A stretch of 8,795 bases of DNA from JALHFZ01 sp964483085 (GCA_964483085.1 CAYZZX010000071.1:1-8795), one strand, 5' to 3'. Positions 1 through 6,205 are shown, counted from the first letter of the stretch. Program-made: numbers and translations. The notes: generated by a model from the sequence alone, not told the origin.

Positions 1-60
1 TATTCCTGCCATGACAGCAGCAGCGAAGATTTTTTCCATTATTGCAAGGGCTTTTTTCAC
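1..60 (-). CDS. dctQ: TRAP transporter small permease (DctQ-type), N-terminal fragment
   Basis: Only the first 20 codons are in the window; the gene continues beyond base 1. The visible start is MKKALAIMEKIF followed by a small hydrophobic run (AAAVMAGI). This resembles the N-terminus of the small four-helix TRAP permease (DctQ family), which usually directly follows dctP. The GTG at 60-58 is chosen because a GGGAGG Shine-Dalgarno (68-73) sits 7 bases upstream; the ATG at 39-37, codon 8, has no such site. It lies 68 bases downstream of dctP on the same strand, separated by a stem-loop. In the family, DctQ forms the membrane complex with the large subunit DctM, which would be expected next, outside the window. 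The call rests mostly on context because so few residues are visible. Confidence 0.6.
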   Translation of the reverse strand, partial: MKKALAIMEKIFAAAVMAGI

Positions 61-84
61 GGCGCGGCCTCCCTTTTTTGGGGT

Positions 85-119
85 AAAAGAGGAGGGGAGC
101 AGCCGGGGCCGCTCCCCTC
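85..119 (-). terminator. Stem-loop with short U-tract between dctP and dctQ (attenuator-like)
   Basis: On the minus strand a perfect 9-bp GC-rich stem (bases 119-111 paired with 100-92, arm GAGGGGAGC) encloses a 10-base loop and is followed by CTCTTTTA. It starts about 10 bases after the dctP stop and ends shortly before the dctQ Shine-Dalgarno. The U-tract is short, so partial termination or 3'-end stabilisation of dctP mRNA is more likely than full termination. This would fit the need for more periplasmic binding protein than permease. Confidence 0.5.
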
Positions 120-128
120 TGGAAGAGA

Positions 129-1106
129 CTACTTCACGTTGACGATGGCTTCGATGTTCTGTTTGCCCAGTTTTTCCTCGAACATGCCCCATACGGGCTT
201 CGTGGCCTCCATAAAGGCAGCCTTGTCCACATCGTCGTTGATTTCACTCTTGCCGCTGGCCTTGATCTTCTCCCAATATTCATTTTCGAGCTTTCTGCAC
301 AGATCTCTTTGCCAGTCCCGGGACTCGTTGGCAGCCTCCTGGATAGCCTTCTGATGTGCTTCCGGCAGCTTCGACCAGACGCCCATGGCGACCAGCAGGG
401 GTTCAGCCGAGTATGTATGGGCGGTGAGGGAGATGTATTTCTGTACCTCGAAGAAGCGGGATGTGTAGATATGGGCTGCGGGGTTTTCCTGGCCGTCAAC
501 CACGCCCTGCTGCAGGGCGGTGAAGAGTTCGCCGAAGGCCATGGGGGTCGGGCTCGCGTCAAGAATCTTGATCATCTCGATATAGATGGGCTGCTCCATG
601 ACGCGGATCTTGAGGCCCTTCATATCCTCGGGCTTCCTGATGGGGTTACGGTTGTTCGTCATGTGGCGGACGCCGTTCTCGAACATGGCAAGGACCTTAA
701 TGCCCCGTTTCTCCAGGGGCTTGACGATCTCCATTCCCGCAGTATCGAGGGCCTTGTAGGCGTGAGGGATGTCCCGGAAGATGAAGGGAAGGTCGAATAC
801 CGCTGCCTCGGGAAGGAAGTTCCCGAGGACCGCCGTGCTCGTGAGGGTCATATCGACGGTGCCGAAGGTGAGCCCTTCGATGAGGTCACGCTGATTGCCG
901 AGCTGGCTGCTGGGGAAGACCTGGATCTCGATGGCTCCTCCGGTCTTTTCCTTGACTAATTCGGCGAACTTTTCAGCCCCCATGGCGTAGGGGTTCTGAG
1001 GGTCGGCGATGTGCCCCAGCTTAAGGGTCATTTCCGCGGCGAAGGCAGTAGTACCCAAAATAACCAGAAGCACTGCTGTGAGACAGACAAAAGAAAATCG
1101 TTTCAT
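129..1106 (-). CDS. dctP: TRAP transporter solute-binding protein, DctP family
   Basis: Periplasmic receptor of a tripartite ATP-independent transporter, 325 aa, normal for the family. Residues 1-24 form a signal peptide (MKRF, hydrophobic core, TTAFAA) and the mature protein probably starts at AEMTLKLGH. Family features include LGHIADPQNPY (30-40), the FPSSQLG/RDLIEGL region (64-79), LPFIFRD (106-112), KGLKIRV (163-169) and ALQQGVVDGQEN (197-208). Arg168 aligns with the Arg that clamps the substrate carboxylate, so an organic-acid ligand is expected; the exact ligand cannot be read. The ATG at 1106 is used because the signal peptide starts there and GAGGAGG lies about 10 bases upstream; a longer reading to 1292 overlaps the malic enzyme and is not protein-like. 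It lies 46 bases after malic enzyme, suggesting a C4-dicarboxylate such as malate (inference). Confidence 0.93.
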   Translation of the reverse strand: MKRFSFVCLTAVLLVILGTTAFAAEMTLKLGHIADPQNPYAMGAEKFAELVKEKTGGAIEIQVFPSSQLGNQRDLIEGLTFGTVDMTLTSTAVLGNFLPEAAVFDLPFIFRDIPHAYKALDTAGMEIVKPLEKRGIKVLAMFENGVRHMTNNRNPIRKPEDMKGLKIRVMEQPIYIEMIKILDASPTPMAFGELFTALQQGVVDGQENPAAHIYTSRFFEVQKYISLTAHTYSAEPLLVAMGVWSKLPEAHQKAIQEAANESRDWQRDLCRKLENEYWEKIKASGKSEINDDVDKAAFMEATKPVWGMFEEKLGKQNIEAIVNVK

Positions 1107-1152
1107 ATCCTTTCGACCTCCTCTATGATGGGTGTATACCTTGAAGCCTGAT

Positions 1153-2337
1153 TCAGATCCTTGCAACTCCGGTTTTTCGGGCGGCTTCGGCGACGGCTGC
1201 CGCAATGGCCGGGACGACGCTGTCGTCCATGACTTCGGTGATGATTCTGTCGGCTTTGAGCTCGTTTTCCGGAATGAGGTCAGCCAGGGCATAGGCGGCG
1301 GCCAGCTTCATCTCCTCGTTGATCACCGATGCGCGGACGTCCAGGGCTCCTCTGAAGATGCCGGGGAAGCCGAGGCAGTTGTTGATCTGGTTGGGGAAGT
1401 CGCTTCTGCCCGTGGCCACCACGGCCGCCCCTGCGGCAATTGCCTCGTCGGGGTAGATTTCAGGCGTGGGGTTCGCCATGGCGAAGATGATCGCTTCCGG
1501 AGCCATGGACTTCACCATGTCCGAGTCGATGATGCCGGGTCCGGAGAGGCCGAGGAAGACATCCGCTCCCTTGATCACGTCTCCCATGGATCCTTTTTCC
1601 TTGTTCGGGTTGGACAGGGCGGCAAGCTCTTCTTTAGCCCAGTTCATGTGTTCTTTTCTGCCTGCGTAGAGAGCGCCGCTGCGGTCGCACATGATGACGT
1701 TCTTCGCTCCGGCGGACATCAGGAATTTGCAGATGGCCGTTCCGGCAGCTCCCGCGCCGCCCATGACGATCTTCACATCCTCAATTTTCTTCTTCACGAC
1801 CTTCAGGGCATTCAGCAGGCCCGAGAGGACGATGACGGCCGTGCCGTGCTGGTCGTCGTGAAAGATGGGGATGTCGCAGAGTTCCTGAAGCTTTTTCTCT
1901 ATCTCGAAGCAGCGGGGAGCGGCGATGTCCTCAAGGTTTACTCCTCCGAAGGAGGAGGTGATGAGGGCTGCCGTGCGGATGATCTCGTCCGAATCCTTGG
2001 AATTGATGCAGATGGGGAAGGCGTCGATGTTGGCGAAGCGCTTGAAGAGAATAGCCTTTCCCTCCATTACGGGAAGGGCCGCGTCGGGACCGATGTCGCC
2101 GAGGCCGAGGACTGCTGTGCCGTCGGTGATGACGGCGACCATATTCCCCTTTGCGGTCACTTCATAGACGGCATCGGGGTTACGCCCGATCTCCCGGCAG
2201 GGCTCCGCCACGCCAGGGGTGTAGGCAAGGGCCAGATCGGCCATGGAGTTCACGGGCATCTTGCCCTCTATGGCGACCTTTCCCCTGTTTTTTCGGTGCA
2301 GTTCAAGGGACTTTGCGTAGACTTCCTCACTTCTCAT
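1153..2337 (-). CDS. Malic enzyme (NAD(P)-dependent, short bacterial form)
   Basis: Oxidative decarboxylation of malate to pyruvate and CO2 in the cytoplasm. The 394 residues match the short malic enzyme form that lacks the phosphotransacetylase-like C-terminal domain of MaeB. Visible landmarks are Tyr39 in LAYTPGVAEPC, Lys94 in MEGKAILFK (catalytic Tyr/Lys pair), FANIDAFPICINS (101-113), the metal-binding Glu136-Asp137 in LEDIAAP and Asp162 in FHDDQHGTA, a Rossmann GAGAAG (194-199), ANPTPE (288-293) and TGRSDFPNQINN (309-320). Asp218, at the end of the second Rossmann strand (VIMCDRSG), hints at NAD rather than NADP preference, but this is weak. The ATG at 2337 has GAGGAGG 7-8 bases upstream. 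It is the first gene of a probable operon with the TRAP genes, pointing to use of imported malate or related acids. Confidence 0.95.
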   Translation of the reverse strand: MRSEEVYAKSLELHRKNRGKVAIEGKMPVNSMADLALAYTPGVAEPCREIGRNPDAVYEVTAKGNMVAVITDGTAVLGLGDIGPDAALPVMEGKAILFKRFANIDAFPICINSKDSDEIIRTAALITSSFGGVNLEDIAAPRCFEIEKKLQELCDIPIFHDDQHGTAVIVLSGLLNALKVVKKKIEDVKIVMGGAGAAGTAICKFLMSAGAKNVIMCDRSGALYAGRKEHMNWAKEELAALSNPNKEKGSMGDVIKGADVFLGLSGPGIIDSDMVKSMAPEAIIFAMANPTPEIYPDEAIAAGAAVVATGRSDFPNQINNCLGFPGIFRGALDVRASVINEEMKLAAAYALADLIPENELKADRIITEVMDDSVVPAIAAAVAEAARKTGVARI

Positions 2338-2372
2338 GAAAGAACCTCCTCAGATAATGGAAATAGTGATGT

Positions 2373-2385
2373 TGCCGAATCGGCA
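2373..2385. promoter_or_regulatory. 13-bp palindrome in the malic enzyme leader (possible operator)
   Basis: TGCCGA and TCGGCA flank a single central A. It lies 36-48 bases upstream of the malic enzyme start codon, between the proposed -10 and the ribosome binding site. Either a repressor site or a small RNA hairpin is possible. The arms are short, so chance is not excluded. Confidence 0.3.
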
Positions 2386-2407
2386 TGGGTCAAAAGTACC
2401 TGAAACT

Positions 2408-2438
2408 ATTTTAGCACCTCTTGAGCATATTTTATCAA
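2408..2438 (-). promoter_or_regulatory. Candidate promoter for malic enzyme-dctPQ operon
   Basis: Read on the minus strand, TTGATA (2438-2433) is followed 19 bases later by TAAAAT (2413-2408), which is preceded by TGC and so is an extended -10. The spacing is longer than ideal, but the extended -10 can compensate. A start near 2400 would give a leader of about 65 bases containing the 2373-2385 palindrome. A second TTGACC further downstream on the same strand has no good -10 partner. Confidence 0.35.
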
Positions 2439-2454
2439 TCGGACAGAAGAGGCT

Positions 2455-2484
2455 GGCTGCCGGAAAATCATTTTCCCGGCAGCC
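2455..2484 (-). terminator. Strong stem-loop after the TMEM43-like gene
   Basis: GGCTGCCGG (2455-2463) pairs with CCGGCAGCC (2476-2484). The stem is extended by four A:T pairs around a 3-base TCA loop, with one bulged C at 2475. It sits 16 bases after the micro-ORF stop and is the natural 3' end for the leftward TMEM43 unit. In that direction the following bases (AGCCTCTTCTG) are not a good U-tract. Reading rightward, TTTTTT occurs only after a 10-base gap (2495-2500). Orientation and termination strength are therefore uncertain; it also insulates the malic enzyme promoter. Confidence 0.5.
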
Positions 2485-2500
2485 ATAACGGAGGTTTTTT

Positions 2501-2572
2501 CTAACCCCTCACCTCCTGCCCCATAAGGTTGTGCCCGTCGTGTATCTCGAAGACGAACCGCTCCTCGGCCAC
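2501..2572 (-). CDS. Possible 23-residue micro-ORF downstream of TMEM43-like gene
   Basis: A GTG codon at 2572-2570, preceded by GGGGAGG with about 4 bases of spacing, opens a frame reading MAEERFVFEIHDGHNLMGQE and then VRG before TAG at 2503-2501. Almost every codon ends in G or C, as in the real genes here and unlike the AT-rich spacer just beyond. The same frame stays open upstream across the end of the TMEM43-like gene (EAVKSLRELAAH and an arginine run) for about 24 more codons, but no ATG occurs there. It begins 19 bases after the TMEM43-like stop, so translational coupling is possible. It could be a small protein, the remnant of a lost longer gene, or chance. I recognise no family. Confidence 0.3.
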   Translation of the reverse strand: MAEERFVFEIHDGHNLMGQEVRG

Positions 2573-2591
2573 GGTCCCTCCCCGTCTCCGC

Positions 2592-3893
2592 CTATGCGCT
2601 GCCAGTTCCCGCAAGCTTTTTACGGCTTCGACCCCTCTTGTAGAGTACAAAGAGAATTCCCAGCACTACAGCGATGAGCGCACCGGCAAGGAGAGGCCGG
2701 AAGCGTATCCACGCAACGGCTATGACGAGCAACCCCCAGGCGAGGCCGAGGAGAAAGGCCACAATGCCTGATCCCGCTCCCACGATGGAGCCCAGGATCG
2801 GGATCACATCGGCGATGACCGAAAGGGGTGCCAGAATCATCCGCAGGCCCACCATGACGAGGATGATCCCCACGACGCGGATGATCCACGCCATGACTAC
2901 ATTCTCACTCTGGGCACCCTCTAACATGTTGTCTGAACTCACGGAGCCCATCTCCAGCCGCGAGAAGGCGTAGCCATTGGACGCTTTAAATTCTTCGAAG
3001 GTAGAGCCGATGACTCTGGCCATGATGGAGATGTTGGCGGGAGGTGTCTCAATGAAGGTGACCCTCACGTCTCCCACGTGAGGTATATTGGGAGAGGCTC
3101 CTATATATACGACGTTGCCCTGGGAGTGAACGTAGGCCTCCAGATTCACGTCCTTCTGTTCGAGCAGGGTCTCTGACACGGATTCTGCCACAGTATCGGC
3201 CAAGGCACCGACAGCTCCGGGCGGCACGGCGCCCGGCCGCCGGAGATACCGTCTGGAGACGGTGAGAAGCTTGGCGATTTCCTGTTTCTGTTCGTCCTTG
3301 AGCTCCACCTGGAGGGGTTGCGCTCCGCCGATCCCATTTTTGAGGAAGCCAGGCAGCGTGTAGGCACCGAAGGAGACCGTTGGGGCAACCCACTGTTCGT
3401 CCTTGATCGTGGCGAGGACTTCGTTGATATCTATGTAATCGGGGTCCTTAAAGGCTCTGGAGTCTATAGGAGTGTTGGTCCACACCTGCTGATAGGTGTA
3501 GGTCGTCACCGTCTCCTCGCCGCCGCCGAGCTTCTTCCTCTTCTCGGTGCTGGTATTCTCCTTCCACTGGTAGTACTCCACCTTCCGTTCCAGTTTGACG
3601 GCGACCTTTCCAACGCCGAAGAGGGGATCTTCGAGCCTGTCCTGCGTATCGGCCCTCCCCATGGCATGGACGAGCTTCCCTTCAAAGGAGGGGTCCACCT
3701 TCGAAGGGTCCTTCATCTCCACCATGACGGCCTTGGCCTCTCCGATGGCGTCCCCCGTTTTCACGGTGCGCCCCTCGTTCCAGTAAAGAAGAACCGTTGC
3801 GGCAAAAATGAGTATGATGCCGGTGATGATGCCCCCGAAAGATTTGCCGAGCCTGCTGAACCAACTCTCGTGAGTGACTTCCTGATGTGCCAT
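2592..3893 (-). CDS. TMEM43/LUMA family membrane protein (DUF1625-type)
   Basis: A 433-residue integral membrane protein that I match to the TMEM43 (LUMA) family from remembered sequence features. Shared with the animal protein are one N-terminal span (about 20-37) followed by YWNEGRTVKT (resembling TNEGRALKT), the VEYYQW segment (105-110) and its charged follow-on, the PHVGDVRVTF strand (271-280, resembling YPEVGDLRVSF), and a C-terminal cluster of three hydrophobic spans (about 332-353, 368-394, 398-417) with AWIRFRPL between the last two. The large middle region (about 45-330) should lie on one side of the membrane, probably extracytoplasmic. The C-terminus is basic (KRGRSRKK). The ATG at 3893 has AAGGAGG 8 bases upstream. 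It is divergent from the DUF2207 gene across a palindrome-rich spacer. The molecular function in bacteria is unknown; an envelope role is inference. Confidence 0.85.
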   Translation of the reverse strand: MAHQEVTHESWFSRLGKSFGGIITGIILIFAATVLLYWNEGRTVKTGDAIGEAKAVMVEMKDPSKVDPSFEGKLVHAMGRADTQDRLEDPLFGVGKVAVKLERKVEYYQWKENTSTEKRKKLGGGEETVTTYTYQQVWTNTPIDSRAFKDPDYIDINEVLATIKDEQWVAPTVSFGAYTLPGFLKNGIGGAQPLQVELKDEQKQEIAKLLTVSRRYLRRPGAVPPGAVGALADTVAESVSETLLEQKDVNLEAYVHSQGNVVYIGASPNIPHVGDVRVTFIETPPANISIMARVIGSTFEEFKASNGYAFSRLEMGSVSSDNMLEGAQSENVVMAWIIRVVGIILVMVGLRMILAPLSVIADVIPILGSIVGAGSGIVAFLLGLAWGLLVIAVAWIRFRPLLAGALIAVVLGILFVLYKRGRSRKKLAGTGSA

Positions 3894-3931
3894 GATGCAC
3901 TCCTCCTTTTATATACTCTAAATGAAAAGCA

Positions 3932-3964
3932 GTAATGCGAATATATACATTATAAGCGCATTAC
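3932..3964. promoter_or_regulatory. Inverted repeat framing the -10 of the TMEM43-like gene (candidate operator/promoter)
   Basis: GTAATGCG (3932-3939) and CGCATTAC (3957-3964) are perfect 8-bp inverted arms separated by 17 bases. Inside, the minus strand reads TATAAT (3954-3949), an ideal -10 for the leftward gene, about 56 bases before its start codon. No good -35 lies at 16-18 bases, so the promoter may need an activator; TTGTAA with TATATT at 15 bases is an alternative pairing. A dimeric regulator bound to both arms would cover the -10. Confidence 0.4.
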
Positions 3965-4011
3965 AAGTCTTCTCCCTTCTTTCTTGTAATGTAACCATAT
4001 CATGTAACCAT
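3959..4011. repeat. Overlapping inverted and direct repeats upstream of the TMEM43-like promoter
   Basis: CATTACAAG (3959-3967) and CTTGTAATG (3983-3991) form a perfect 9-bp inverted repeat with a 15-base spacer. The left arm shares CATTAC with the neighbouring inverted repeat at 3932-3964. ATGTAACCAT occurs twice in direct orientation (3989-3998 and 4002-4011, period 13). Together, three GTAATG/CATTAC half-sites and two GTAAC-type relatives fall within 80 bases, which looks like a multi-site binding region for a regulator. Between 4012 and about 4100 I see no clear element. Confidence 0.45.
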
Positions 4012-4103
4012 CCCCGGCTGCGGAGGGGTGGTGTTTTCTGTTCGCCCTTCGCTCGATTTCATTGAATGCCGATCTAAAAGGGCTCTCAAACTTGCCTTAT
4101 TTA

Positions 4104-4131
4104 TTGAAAGCCGCTATTGTAAATATACAAT
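4104..4131 (+). promoter_or_regulatory. Candidate sigma-70 promoter of the DUF2207 gene
   Basis: TTGAAA (4104-4109) and TACAAT (4126-4131) each match the consensus at five of six positions and are 16 bases apart. Transcription would begin near 4138, giving a leader of about 80 bases. The -10 lies in the right arm of a palindrome and in the first of three tandem 10-mers, so its use is probably regulated. Confidence 0.5.
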
Positions 4132-4132
4132 A
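4115..4132. promoter_or_regulatory. Palindrome overlapping the -10 (candidate operator)
   Basis: TATTGTA (4115-4121) and TACAATA (4126-4132) are perfect 7-bp inverted arms around AATA. The right arm contains the proposed -10, so a dimeric repressor here would block the rightward promoter. The motif is AT-rich, which raises the chance expectation somewhat. The regulator is not in this window. Confidence 0.45.
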
Positions 4133-4154
4133 AGATACAATAAGATACAACAAG
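4125..4154 (+). repeat. Three tandem 10-bp repeats in the promoter/leader
   Basis: ATACAATAAG occurs at 4125-4134 and 4135-4144, followed by a one-base variant ATACAACAAG at 4145-4154. The period is close to one DNA helical turn. Each of the first two units contains a TACAAT hexamer, so repeat number could move or multiply the -10 element or present phased binding sites. Confidence 0.7.
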
Positions 4155-4216
4155 AAAACGTCGCCACCGCGTAAGAGGAGACCCCTTCTCTTGTGCGGAA
4201 TTTAAGGAGGAACCTC

Positions 4217-6118
4217 ATGAAAAAGAACTTCATTGTGCCGTTCGTTGTGTGCCTGTTCATCCTCTTGGGCTCTCCGTTGTGGGGGAACGAAGAAAGAATC
4301 GACCTCTTCGATGTGACGGCCACGATCCAGGCTGACGGTCTTGTGAAGGTGCGGGAGCGCATCCACGTCACGGCCCTCGGCGACGAGATCAAACGGGGTA
4401 TCATCCGGGTCTTCCCCACGGACTATGAGGGGTCCTCCGGGATGGTGCGCACGGGCTTCGAACTCCTCTCGACGACTCTGGACGGTGAGAGTGTGGAATC
4501 TCAGTTGGAACGGGTGGAAGGAAATCTGGAGATCCGCCTCGGCAGCGCCGATGTGGTGCTGAAGCCGGGGCAGTACGTCTATGAGATCCTCTACAGGACC
4601 AAGGGCTGGATTGCCTTTCGGCAGGACTTCGACGAGTTCTACTGGAATGTGACGGGGAACGACTGGATCTACCCCATAGACAGGGCGGTCTATAAGGTCA
4701 TTCTGCCCGAGGGAGGGACCATTCTCAAGTCCGTAGGCTTTACCGGAGGCCGGGGAAGCACCGCAGAGGAATTCACTGCACTCTCCGAGAACACCTTCGA
4801 GACTACGGGGCGGCTGGCCCCGGGCGAAGGCTTCACCGTCTCCGTGGCGTGGAAGAAGGGACTTGTCTCCCCTCCGCTCCTCACTCCCACGGAACAGAGG
4901 CGGCAATGGCTCGTCGCGAATCGTCATCTCATCGTGTTTTTTCTTGCCGGTGTATTCCTGCTCTACTACGGAACGGTGTGGTTCTTCAAGGGGAAGGACC
5001 CCTCCAAGGGAACGGTCATTCCTCTCTTCGAGCCCCCTTCCGGCGTCGAACCGGGGTATGTCCGATTCTTCAGGGACCGTGAGTACTCCTCGGAGTCCCT
5101 CGCCGCCGACATTCTGCAACTCGCAGTGAAGGGAGCCCTTCGCTTCGAGGAACGGAGTGGCGCGATGGTGATCGTCCCCACAGACGCGCCGAGGGACGAG
5201 ATGGACCTCACGCCGCCCCTCAGAGAGCTCTGTGACAGCATGACCGGCTGGGGCGACATCAGGCTGGATACGTCCAGCGGCGAGCAGCTGTACGGCGCGA
5301 GTCAAGCCCTGAAAGAGGCCTATGAGAAGAAGGGGAAGTCGCACTTTGCGAGAAACCTGGGGTGGAGCCTCGGAGGTCTTGCGCTCTTTGTCCCCATGGC
5401 CTTGATGGTTCCGTGGCTCGGCAGCCCTGTTGCCGATTTCCTCGGCAGCGATGGAGAGCTCATAGCCCCCTTTCTGTTCCTCCTCCCCTGCCTCTTCCTC
5501 TGGTTTGCCGGGTTAGAGGTGGCGACCATCGTCCTGGGAAGGAAGCGATGGTCGAAGCAGTCAGCGAAAGTTCAGGCAGCGGCGAAACTCCTTATTGGCG
5601 TCGCCGGCGCGGGGGGCATGGCACTACTCTTCACAATGGACCCGGCGCTGTCCGCCGGATTTCTGGCGGGCACGGTTATCGCGGGCTTTTTCAGCGCAAT
5701 CATGCCGTCGAAGACGAAGAGGGGAGCCCGGCTGGCCGAACAGATCGACGGACTTGCCCTGTACATGGGGACAGCGGAGCGCCACCGTCTGGCTATACTG
5801 AACCCCCCAGAGGAGACGCCCCGACTCTTCGAGAGCCTTCTCCCCTATGCCCTGGCCCTCAATGTGGCGAGGACCTGGGCGGACAGCTTCAGCTCCGTCC
5901 TCGAAGAGGCAAACTACAGCCCCCCGTGGAGCGCGGTCGACGAGCACGGCGGAAGGCTGCTCTTCCTGCACAGTTTTATGCATGATTTCTCAAGAAACAT
6001 TGCGAGCTCCGTGTCGAGCTATATTCCACCCACATCTTCCTCCTACGAGGGAGGCAGCGGCTTCGGCGGCGGTTCCTCCGGAGGTGGAGGCGGCGGAGGC
6101 GGCGGGCGCGGGTGGTGA
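4217..6118 (+). CDS. DUF2207 family membrane protein with glycine-rich C-terminus
   Basis: A 633-residue predicted envelope protein of the DUF2207 family. Residues 1-23 are a signal peptide (MKK, hydrophobic core, LWGNEE). Residues about 25-215 form the extracytoplasmic beta-rich domain with the family hallmark DEFYWNVTGNDWIYPI (139-154). A span at about 236-256 is followed by a cytoplasmic-type segment with RDREYSSESLAADILQLAVK (286-305), then hydrophobic spans at about 382-400, 415-440, 456-473 and 477-495, and a helical region (GARLAEQIDGLALYMGTAER, 503-522). The end (612-633) is nearly all Gly with Ser and terminates in RGW, as in many DUF2207 proteins. The ATG at 4217 has AAGGAGG 6 bases upstream; a GTG 24 bases earlier lacks a site. 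Biochemical function is unknown. It is divergent from the TMEM43-like gene. Confidence 0.9.
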   Translation: MKKNFIVPFVVCLFILLGSPLWGNEERIDLFDVTATIQADGLVKVRERIHVTALGDEIKRGIIRVFPTDYEGSSGMVRTGFELLSTTLDGESVESQLERVEGNLEIRLGSADVVLKPGQYVYEILYRTKGWIAFRQDFDEFYWNVTGNDWIYPIDRAVYKVILPEGGTILKSVGFTGGRGSTAEEFTALSENTFETTGRLAPGEGFTVSVAWKKGLVSPPLLTPTEQRRQWLVANRHLIVFFLAGVFLLYYGTVWFFKGKDPSKGTVIPLFEPPSGVEPGYVRFFRDREYSSESLAADILQLAVKGALRFEERSGAMVIVPTDAPRDEMDLTPPLRELCDSMTGWGDIRLDTSSGEQLYGASQALKEAYEKKGKSHFARNLGWSLGGLALFVPMALMVPWLGSPVADFLGSDGELIAPFLFLLPCLFLWFAGLEVATIVLGRKRWSKQSAKVQAAAKLLIGVAGAGGMALLFTMDPALSAGFLAGTVIAGFFSAIMPSKTKRGARLAEQIDGLALYMGTAERHRLAILNPPEETPRLFESLLPYALALNVARTWADSFSSVLEEANYSPPWSAVDEHGGRLLFLHSFMHDFSRNIASSVSSYIPPTSSSYEGGSGFGGGSSGGGGGGGGGRGW

Positions 6119-6143
6119 TGCCTTGAATAAAGAAAGCGACAAA

Positions 6144-6184
6144 GGGGAAGGGCACCCTGGGCGTGGTGGCTCTCGCCCTTCCTC
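6144..6184. terminator. Stem-loop between convergent genes (possible bidirectional terminator)
   Basis: GGGGAAGGGC (6144-6153) pairs with GCCCTTCCTC (6175-6184) with one G:T pair, enclosing a 21-base loop. It lies 26 bases after the DUF2207 stop and 22 bases after the M20 stop on the other strand. Neither side has a clean U-tract (leftward TTTGTCGCTTTCTTT is the better one), so it is a plausible but weak terminator for both genes. Confidence 0.4.
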
Positions 6185-6205
6185 TACTATGACCTCTTTA
6201 GGGGC

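Noticed and set aside
1107..1292. 62-residue N-terminal extension of DctP to an upstream ATG
   Set aside because: It overlaps the malic enzyme end, is not conserved-looking, and would bury the signal peptide inside the protein; the ATG at 1106 has its own ribosome binding site.
1132..2403. 423-codon open frame on the plus strand opposite malic enzyme
   Set aside because: It is antisense to a fully recognisable enzyme and has a low-complexity, Gly/Asp/Val/His-rich composition typical of the reverse of a GC-biased gene.
2592..2640. Frameshift joining the TMEM43-like gene to the micro-ORF frame
   Set aside because: The in-frame ending (basic KRGRSRKKLAGTGSA) resembles the short basic tail of the family, so the annotated stop looks natural and no shift is needed.
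4202..5344. 380-codon minus-strand open frame opposite the DUF2207 gene
   Set aside because: It mirrors codons of a recognised protein, has no recognisable domain, and its start lacks a convincing ribosome binding site.
6059..6115. GGC/GGA-rich stretch as a DNA microsatellite
   Set aside because: Codons are mixed and the stretch is in frame at the end of a protein family known for glycine-rich tails.
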